Positions 21,809 through 26,052 of a stretch of DNA of 26,052 nt are shown here, one piece after another (the stretch's first letter is position 1; each line of letters begins with the position of its first letter). The notes under the pieces are model-generated. The model saw nothing but the letters and a program-made list of their open reading frames with translations, was not told the DNA's origin and searched no databases. The position numbers and the translations under genes were made by a program. Source of the DNA: Scatosoma sp045533485 (lineage in GTDB: Bacteria; Bacillota; Clostridia; Christensenellales; Borkfalkiaceae); NCBI GenBank assembly GCA_045533485.1, contig JAZSHX010000011.1, positions 1 through 26,052 on the forward strand, written 5' to 3'.

Positions 21809-21837
21809 ATTGTAACATTTATTTATGCGTAAGTCAA
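21809..21837 (-). promoter_or_regulatory. Promoter of the nuclease gene
   Basis: On the minus strand TTGACT (21837-21832), 17-base spacer, TACAAT (21814-21809), with TGT before the -10. AAGGTGG precedes the ATG. Confidence 0.85.
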
Positions 21838-21895
21838 CACATTTTACACGTATTATGTGCGCGCGCGCAAAATAAATGGTAAAAACACCACAAAA

Positions 21896-22783
21896 TTATG
21901 CTTGCGTAAAATACGTTTTGCAATACTCTAAAAGCGTTTTTCCGTAATCATAACGCTTAAAAAGATTTTTCAAAAGCAAATGGTCGGCATCGGGCAACAA
22001 AATATAACGGTGCGTAACGCCGACGCGCTCAAACGCCGCTTTGATAGCTTCTCCGTTTGCAGGGGGTACGGCGGTGTCCTTTCCGCCGTAAATGAAGATG
22101 GACGGCGGTGCGTTTTCGGTGACGTAAGAAACGGGGGAAAGCGTGCGTAAAAGCTCGTCAAATTGCCCGTTTGTAAGCATATCGTCGGTAACCGTTTTTC
22201 CCGAAAGTCGGGTGGCGATCGTCTTGGCTTTTTCTATGCCCCAAATTTGCGTGTTGAAGTCGGACGGGCCTACCATGTTCGCGGTGAATTGAATTTTTAA
22301 CGGCGAATTTGCCCCACGGGAATAGGCGTAAAGCATAGACAAATGCGCCCCTGCAGAGTAGCCGGAAAGGGCGGCTTGATGGACGGTAACGCCTTTTTCC
22401 AAGGCAAAGCTTTGCACGCGGAGAAGCGCCTTTTCAATTTCGTCAAGCACCGTAAATACGGTGTAATCTTCGTCGCCTTGGTTTAAGGTGTAATTGATAG
22501 AAGCGGCAACGTAGCCTTGGTTGGCAATATGTCGGCATCTTGGCTCTTCTTCCCGTTTATCGCCGCCTGTCCAAGAACCGCCGTGGATAAACAGTACGCA
22601 GCCGTTGACATTGTTTTTTTGTGCGGAACGGGGGATATACACGTCCATCACGTTGTAGGTTTTTTCTCCGTACGAAACGTTGCGATACATGCTGTACCCG
22701 ATACAAAATTCCGCAAGCCAAATCGCCGCTATGCTTACAGCCAGCAGTACAACGGATAAAGTTAAGCAAAGAATTTTTCTCAT
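21896..22783 (-). CDS. Alpha/beta hydrolase (esterase/lipase-like), membrane-tethered or secreted
   Basis: The 295-residue protein starts with a hydrophobic segment (about 4-25) that would anchor or export it, leaving the enzyme outside. Family marks: the oxyanion motif FIHGGSW (66-71 region), the nucleophile elbow GYSAG with Ser143, Asp236 in GGKDTAVPP, and His268 in DADHLLL, a full catalytic triad in the BD-FAE/acetyl-esterase style. The substrate is not predictable; small acyl or acetylated sugars are typical for relatives. I chose the ATG at 22781-22783 because TTGGAG lies 8 bases upstream; a longer frame to 22843 would cross the promoter. Confidence 0.85.
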   Translation of the reverse strand: MRKILCLTLSVVLLAVSIAAIWLAEFCIGYSMYRNVSYGEKTYNVMDVYIPRSAQKNNVNGCVLFIHGGSWTGGDKREEEPRCRHIANQGYVAASINYTLNQGDEDYTVFTVLDEIEKALLRVQSFALEKGVTVHQAALSGYSAGAHLSMLYAYSRGANSPLKIQFTANMVGPSDFNTQIWGIEKAKTIATRLSGKTVTDDMLTNGQFDELLRTLSPVSYVTENAPPSIFIYGGKDTAVPPANGEAIKAAFERVGVTHRYILLPDADHLLLKNLFKRYDYGKTLLEYCKTYFTQA

Positions 22784-22814
22784 AACGCGCTCCAACACAG
22801 TAGTGTACACATTG

Positions 22815-22843
22815 AGTATAACACAACGCGCAAAAAAGGTCAA
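22815..22843 (-). promoter_or_regulatory. Promoter of the hydrolase gene
   Basis: On the minus strand TTGACC (22843-22838), 17-base spacer, TATACT (22820-22815), preceded by TGT. Confidence 0.8.
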
Positions 22844-22900
22844 GAAAAAATCACCCGAAAGGGGTGGTGAAAGAAAGGATTACAACAGTGAAGTGAATAA

Positions 22901-22934
22901 CGCATAACCGTTAAAATAAGCTATGCGCTTTTTT
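22901..22934 (+). terminator. Orphan terminator-like hairpin
   Basis: CGCATA (22901-22906) pairs with TATGCG (22922-22927) and a T tract follows at 22929-22934. It points along the plus strand, but I find no plus-strand gene upstream. As a minus-strand element after the TetR gene it lacks a U tract. Confidence 0.3.
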
Positions 22935-22987
22935 GTATTCCGAAACGTTCCTTAAAAATTGTTTAATATTCATAACGGAAGCACTTT

Positions 22988-23566
22988 TTATTGTTGATTG
23001 CGCTTATAGCCCACGCAATTTTTGATAATGGTAATCAGTTCGTCAATTTCCGTCACGCAGTCTAATTGTATCCACTTGTGAATAATGCCAACGACGCCTT
23101 GCGTGAAAAATTCCAAATTGTAAATTTTTTGTGTTTCGTCTTTGATAAATTGTGAAATTGCAGGATAAAAAACGGCTTCATACATTTGCTTATATACCGC
23201 ATCTTTTTGAAAAAGCTGCGGCTTTTGGTAAACCAGCTTCAAAACACGCTTGTTTTTCTTGCAAAAATTCAAATAGGGTATCAACTGCGTTCCCGTGATC
23301 AAGAAAGCATTTTCTTTGCTGGTAATTTTCGGCGGTACTTTATCCGTGAAAGCGCCGATAAACTCTTTATGCAAATTTGCAAGCGTTTCTTCCAAAAGAT
23401 CGTAAACGTTATCGTAATGCAGATAAAAGGTAGAACGGTTGACGCCTGCCTTTTTCGTAATTTCCGTAACGGAAATAAATTGAATATCCTTTTTTTCCAG
23501 CAACGCCAAAAGCGCTTGGTTCATTAAGCTTGCCGTATAAAAATATTTACTTTCGTTCTTGTTCAT
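22988..23566 (-). CDS. TetR-family transcriptional regulator
   Basis: The 192-residue protein has an N-terminal TetR HTH (about residues 10-57): LLEKKDIQFISVTEITKKAGVNRSTFYLHYDNVYDLLEET is split over the usual helices, with NRSTFYLHY as the recognition helix. The C-terminal ligand and dimer domain contains the motif FFTQGVVGIIHKWIQ common in DhaS-like members. AAGGA lies before ATG 23566. It overlaps the upstream membrane protein gene by 20 bases, so it is translated from the same mRNA and probably represses this operon or responds to a compound handled by its membrane proteins. The ligand is unknown. Confidence 0.9.
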   Translation of the reverse strand: MNKNESKYFYTASLMNQALLALLEKKDIQFISVTEITKKAGVNRSTFYLHYDNVYDLLEETLANLHKEFIGAFTDKVPPKITSKENAFLITGTQLIPYLNFCKKNKRVLKLVYQKPQLFQKDAVYKQMYEAVFYPAISQFIKDETQKIYNLEFFTQGVVGIIHKWIQLDCVTEIDELITIIKNCVGYKRNQQ

Positions 23567-24206
23567 CTTTACATATCCTTAAATCTTTGTTTGCTTTGAC
23601 TATCATAAGTATAGCACATATGACGATAAAAATGGAAACGATTGCGCTCAAAATAGGCAAAATAATGCGTCGCAGTTGCATATCGCCGTTGCCAAACGTC
23701 GTAAGCATAGTATTTGTCAGCGTTACCATAGAAACGCTTGCGGAAATCAAGCTGATAATTTTCACGCAAGAATAAACGTGGTTATTTTTCTTCAAATGCT
23801 TGGTGCTGCCGACGATGGCGATGGTCAAAGCGGAAAAAGTGTAGGTCGCAAGCGTGATAACGGTAATTTCGTGGTGGGAAGCATAGGGGGCGGTGTAAAT
23901 CAAAACGAACATCATCGTTGAAACCGCCACGTTCAACACAAGCAAAAACCAGCCGCAAGCGCGCATAATCGCAATTTTTTCGCGCGGACGTTTTTTGGCG
24001 TCCATTTGAAAGAATATAAAAATGCGCGCCGTGGTAAGTAAAGCATAATATACCGACATCACGAAAAACCATTTTGAAAAATACAGCCGGCTTATAACGA
24101 ATAAAAAAATTGCGTACGCACAGTTAAAGACGTACGATACGGATAAAAAGCATTGTATTCTATACCCTATATCGTTTTTAACTTTTTTCAAAAAGGCGGA
24201 AAGCAT
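23547..24206 (-). CDS. Integral membrane protein of unknown function (about six helices)
   Basis: The 219-residue protein has about six hydrophobic segments (near 20-40, 45-68, 82-106, 115-132, 143-165, 178-202), short loops and a charged C-terminal tail. No transporter signature or catalytic motif is recognised. It begins 2 bases after the stop of the preceding small membrane protein and overlaps the TetR gene, so it is the middle gene of a three-gene operon. The ribosome site is weak, consistent with translational coupling. It may work with the small two-helix protein upstream. Confidence 0.7.
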   Translation of the reverse strand: MLSAFLKKVKNDIGYRIQCFLSVSYVFNCAYAIFLFVISRLYFSKWFFVMSVYYALLTTARIFIFFQMDAKKRPREKIAIMRACGWFLLVLNVAVSTMMFVLIYTAPYASHHEITVITLATYTFSALTIAIVGSTKHLKKNNHVYSCVKIISLISASVSMVTLTNTMLTTFGNGDMQLRRIILPILSAIVSIFIVICAILMIVKANKDLRICKDEQERK

Positions 24207-24208
24207 AC

Positions 24209-24565
24209 TTATGCTTCGTTGGCGATTTCATTTGCAAGCGTAATGATATCCGCGGCGTATTTGCTCTTGGATTTGGCTAAGATTTTTTTATACAATGGAT
24301 AATTTACGCTTACCCCCAAAATACCAATACAGCCGATGGCGATGCCGATGCCCATTACAAGCGGAGTACCTGCACCGATTACGCCCATAGATAAGCACAT
24401 GCCCGTGCCTAAAATCAGGGAAGAGAGTACACCCAAGGTGTAGGTGAAAATATTTGCGGGGCTTTTTGCCTTTGCGTCTAATTTCTTTAACGCCTTTACC
24501 TTGGACGTTTGCTTGGGTGCGTACTCATTTGCGATATGCTCTGCATAAATTTTGTCAGTGTTCAT
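24209..24565 (-). CDS. Small membrane protein with two central helices
   Basis: The 118-residue protein begins with a hydrophilic part (YAEHIANEYAPKQTSKVKALKKLDAKAK), has two hydrophobic Gly-rich segments around residues 38-60 and 65-90, and ends in a basic helix. Proteins of this look (start, EYAPK motif, NYPLYKKIL) are widespread in Clostridia; some are labelled dihydropteridine reductase, a name I do not think the sequence supports. AAGGAG precedes ATG 24565, and it is the first gene of the operon with a membrane protein and TetR. Function unknown. Confidence 0.75.
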   Translation of the reverse strand: MNTDKIYAEHIANEYAPKQTSKVKALKKLDAKAKSPANIFTYTLGVLSSLILGTGMCLSMGVIGAGTPLVMGIGIAIGCIGILGVSVNYPLYKKILAKSKSKYAADIITLANEIANEA

Positions 24566-24609
24566 TTTTTTCTCCTTAAAATCGTTTATTTTTTTGCTTA
24601 AGCATGAGT

Positions 24610-24618
24610 ATTATAACA
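24610..24618 (-). promoter_or_regulatory. Extended -10 promoter of the membrane protein/TetR operon
   Basis: On the minus strand TGT-TATAAT (hexamer 24615-24610), 45 bases before the ATG. No good -35 is seen at 17 bases (TAGCTA). Confidence 0.6.
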
Positions 24619-24669
24619 CAAACAAAAGGGTATAGCTACAACAAAAGGAAAGCAAAACGTTGATTTCAA

Positions 24670-24697
24670 GAAAAAACGCCGCCCAAGCAGGGCGGCG
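24670..24697 (-). terminator. Terminator of the XRE regulator gene
   Basis: On the minus strand CGCCGCCC pairs with GGGCGGCG around TGCTT, followed by six T residues. It lies 25 bases after the XRE stop codon. Confidence 0.9.
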
Positions 24698-24722
24698 GTA
24701 ATTAGACAAAAAGTAGACCTTT

Positions 24723-24929
24723 TTAATTTTCAAGACCAACTAAATAATCTATTGAAACTTCAAAAAATTTTGACAATACTATTAGGTTTGATAGTTTAGG
24801 CTCTCTTAATCCGTTTTCCCAAAGGCTTATTATGCCTTTGCTAACGTTAATAGCTTTCGCTAATTCCACTTGTCCAACGCCTTTTTCTATTCGTAATTCC
24901 TTTAATTTTTCACAAAAAACATTTTCCAT
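24723..24929 (-). CDS. XRE-family repressor-like regulator
   Basis: The 68-residue protein is a single Cro/CI-type HTH domain: KLKELRIEKGVGQVELAKAINVSKGIISLWENG, then EPKLSNLIVLSKFFEVSIDYLVG. It has no ligand or peptidase domain, so it works as a simple dimeric DNA binder. It is divergent from an AT-rich membrane protein gene 109 bases away, and the spacer holds two copies of a 16-base palindrome that overlap promoter elements, so it very likely represses one or both genes. There is no clear ribosome site before the ATG at 24929, and its own promoter is not resolved; an AGATAAT box very close to the start hints at leaderless translation. Confidence 0.85.
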   Translation of the reverse strand: MENVFCEKLKELRIEKGVGQVELAKAINVSKGIISLWENGLREPKLSNLIVLSKFFEVSIDYLVGLEN

Positions 24930-24939
24930 ATAAAAATTA

Positions 24940-24955
24940 TCTCACAAAAGTAAGA
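24940..24955. promoter_or_regulatory. Operator copy 1 (imperfect)
   Basis: TCTCACA-AA-AGTAAGA matches the perfect palindrome at 24969-24984 at all but two of the 14 symmetric positions. It lies just upstream of the XRE start codon. Centres of the two copies are 29 bases apart. Confidence 0.5.
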
Positions 24956-24962
24956 AAAATAC

Positions 24963-24991
24963 TTGACTTCTTACAACTGTAAGATTATAAT
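24963..24991 (+). promoter_or_regulatory. Promoter of the AT-rich membrane protein gene
   Basis: TTGACT (24963-24968), 17-base spacer, TATAAT (24986-24991). The whole spacer is occupied by the operator palindrome, so bound repressor would block polymerase. Confidence 0.85.
24969..24984. promoter_or_regulatory. Operator copy 2 (perfect palindrome in the promoter spacer)
   Basis: TCTTACA-AC-TGTAAGA is a perfect 7+2+7 palindrome placed exactly between -35 and -10 of the plus-strand promoter, the classical place for a repressor site. The adjacent XRE protein is the obvious binder. Confidence 0.65.
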
Positions 24992-25038
24992 TTGTGTTAT
25001 AGGTCTTATGGGCTATTAAATAATAAGGAGTGTTCTTT

Positions 25039-25743
25039 ATGAGAAAAATTTCTACGGGCTGGTGGGTTGTAATTATTATATATGTATGCAGTTTAATTTG
25101 TACAATTATTACTCATAGTATGATGATTTCTCGTTATTCAACAAATAACGTCATTGTAACTTGTACCGATAAAAGAAGAGAACCTAGTACTTATTATAAT
25201 AAATATAAAAGGGTTTATTTGGATTTTACTGTAAACAATGTTGGTGTTTGTGATGCTAGAGAAATAAAGGGCGTTGTAACAATCGTCAATAAATTAGACA
25301 ACACTATATTGTTGGAAGAAGAATATATTATAAAACATTACACAAATGCTGAAAGCACTTCTAATGTTGATGCTTGTTTTTACGATGACGATGAGCGAGT
25401 TAAAAATTTTGAAGCGCTTTATGAAGCCGATTTTTCTGAGTTAGACGTGGTTTTTGAGATGGAGTCAGTTGATTTTACGGAAGGTAATAGTTCATTTAGT
25501 ATTTTTAAGACGATGGTTTCCATACCGACGTATATAATTATTTGTTTGTTGTTTTCATTTATAGTGATTTATGGTTCAGCGCTAGTCTTTTTAGGATCTA
25601 AAAAAATTAATAATCAGGCATTGAAAATTATCTATATAATCGTTCTTTTACCTATTTGGTTTTTTGGTTATATTTTGTTGACGTGTAAAGGAGGAAAAAA
25701 GAGAAAAGGCATATGGGTTTTTATCCCAGAGGAGTTCTTTTGA
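25039..25743 (+). CDS. AT-rich membrane protein of unknown function
   Basis: The 234-residue protein has an N-terminal helix (about 5-28), an outside domain of about 120 residues containing CTDKRREPSTYY and FTVNNVGVCDAREIKGVV, and two C-terminal helices (about 162-186 and 195-213) followed by a Lys-rich tail. The outside domain looks beta-rich. Codons are visibly more A/T-ending than in neighbouring genes, which suggests recent acquisition together with the divergent XRE gene. I chose ATG 25039 because AAGGAG at 25025-25030 is 8 bases upstream; an in-frame GTG at 25030 overlaps it. No family is recognised. Control by the XRE protein is likely. Confidence 0.7.
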   Translation: MRKISTGWWVVIIIYVCSLICTIITHSMMISRYSTNNVIVTCTDKRREPSTYYNKYKRVYLDFTVNNVGVCDAREIKGVVTIVNKLDNTILLEEEYIIKHYTNAESTSNVDACFYDDDERVKNFEALYEADFSELDVVFEMESVDFTEGNSSFSIFKTMVSIPTYIIICLLFSFIVIYGSALVFLGSKKINNQALKIIYIIVLLPIWFFGYILLTCKGGKKRKGIWVFIPEEFF

Positions 25744-25820
25744 TCCTAACAAGTTATGAAAAGTAGATGAAGAAAATCTTCCAAAATGGATATTCTCGGT
25801 ATCCTGCAGGTAATGCTTAT

Positions 25821-25840
25821 GCGAACCCCGATGGGTTCGC
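25821..25840. repeat. Perfect hairpin resembling part of a tRNA T-arm
   Basis: GCGAACCC-CGAT-GGGTTCGC. It shares CGAACCCCGAT with the T-arm of the nearby tRNA-Glu, but in the opposite orientation. It may be a tRNA-derived scrap or a transcript-end hairpin. Confidence 0.4.
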
Positions 25841-25857
25841 CCTAAATCATACGGGCA

Positions 25858-25893
25858 CAACAAAAACGCACACCATCAAGGTGTGCGTTTTGT
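25858..25893 (-). terminator. Terminator directly after the tRNA, probably bidirectional
   Basis: CGCACACC and GGTGTGCG pair around a 5-base loop, with A/T runs on both sides that extend the stem. It would end the tRNA transcript on the minus strand and the membrane protein transcript on the plus strand. The outer pairs touch the tRNA CCA end. Confidence 0.8.
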
Positions 25894-25968
25894 TGGTGAC
25901 CTTATCGGGGTTCGAACCCGAATTTGCGCCGTGAGAGGGCGCCGTCCTAACCGTTAGACGATAAGGCC
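25894..25968 (-). tRNA. tRNA-Glu (anticodon CUC)
   Basis: On the minus strand the 75-base gene begins GGCCTTA, which pairs with the 3' acceptor arm, and ends with an encoded CCA. The D-arm has TAACGGTTAGGA, the anticodon stem GCGCC/GGCGC holds the loop CTCTCAC with anticodon CTC, and the T-arm has GGTTCGAACC. All four arms fold. No clear promoter is seen before it, so it may be processed from a longer transcript that starts outside the window. Confidence 0.93.
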
Positions 25969-26052
25969 ATAGTATTTAATTTTTATCTTTACGTAATCTT
26001 CGTCGCCCACCACCGTGAGAGGGCGCTTCTCGAACAAAGCAAGGTGGACTTT

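Noticed and set aside
25768..25932. Plus-strand frame of about 54 codons starting at ATG 25768
   Set aside because: It crosses a terminator hairpin and the tRNA-Glu gene; the GFEPEFAP end is a translated tRNA antisense.
25821..25968. tRNA attachment site pair (attL/attR) of an integrated element
   Set aside because: The T-arm-like copy is inverted relative to the tRNA and no integrase is present, so a true att pair is not supported.
1..26052. CRISPR arrays, insertion sequences, integrases or transposases
   Set aside because: No regularly spaced repeats with unique spacers and no DDE or tyrosine/serine recombinase motifs were seen in any gene.

Overview
The window looks like a chromosomal segment of a low-to-moderate GC, Gram-positive anaerobe of the Clostridia, probably gut-associated. 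The grounds are strong AAGGAG-type ribosome sites, TTGACA/TATAAT promoters with 17-base spacers, U-tract terminators, InlB-type surface repeats, a lipoprotein, a DUF1858 redox protein and a clostridial-style purine operon whose FGAM synthase is one large chain. A Christensenellales-like lineage would fit, but that is only an impression from protein style.

Layout. 1-1210: the 3' end of a surface-anchored repeat protein with its terminator. 1211-1963: no protein gene, but two promoter-to-terminator units that look like small structured RNAs. 1964-5357: an accessory cluster with a double-HTH regulator, an ECF-like sigma factor, a small acidic protein, a secreted C39-like cysteine-peptidase-fold protein, a single-pass membrane protein and a small HTH protein. 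5465-8159 (minus): a glycoside-hydrolase-like protein and a lipoprotein, each with its own promoter. 8321-9486: two half-size CHR (chromate-type) transporter subunits whose genes overlap. 9520-19141: purine operon purE-C-F-M-N-D-L, preceded by a palindrome, a promoter and a 5' leader with a 44-codon ORF and a terminator. 19247-19447: DUF1858 protein. 19544-22783 (minus): a secreted endonuclease I-family nuclease with OB-fold modules, and a membrane-tethered alpha/beta hydrolase. 22988-24565 (minus): two membrane proteins and a TetR regulator. 24723-25743: a divergent XRE regulator and AT-rich membrane protein sharing a twin-operator region. 25894-25968 (minus): tRNA-Glu(CUC).

The purine operon covers the steps from PRPP to SAICAR: PurF, D, N, L, M, E, C. 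purK, purB and purH are not in the window. The most striking point is PurF. Its Ntn-glutaminase domain begins Met-Ala where the catalytic N-terminal Cys-Gly should be, and two other glutamine-site residues are changed, while the phosphoribosyltransferase half and the cluster-type cysteines look intact. I predict an ammonia-dependent enzyme, or one fed ammonia by a partner. PurL in the same operon keeps its glutaminase Cys, so loss of glutaminase is specific to PurF.

The other points most worth a second look are the purE leader (possible translation-coupled attenuator or unrecognised riboswitch), the two small RNAs at the left, the sigma-factor cluster, and the twin-operator XRE module beside the tRNA.
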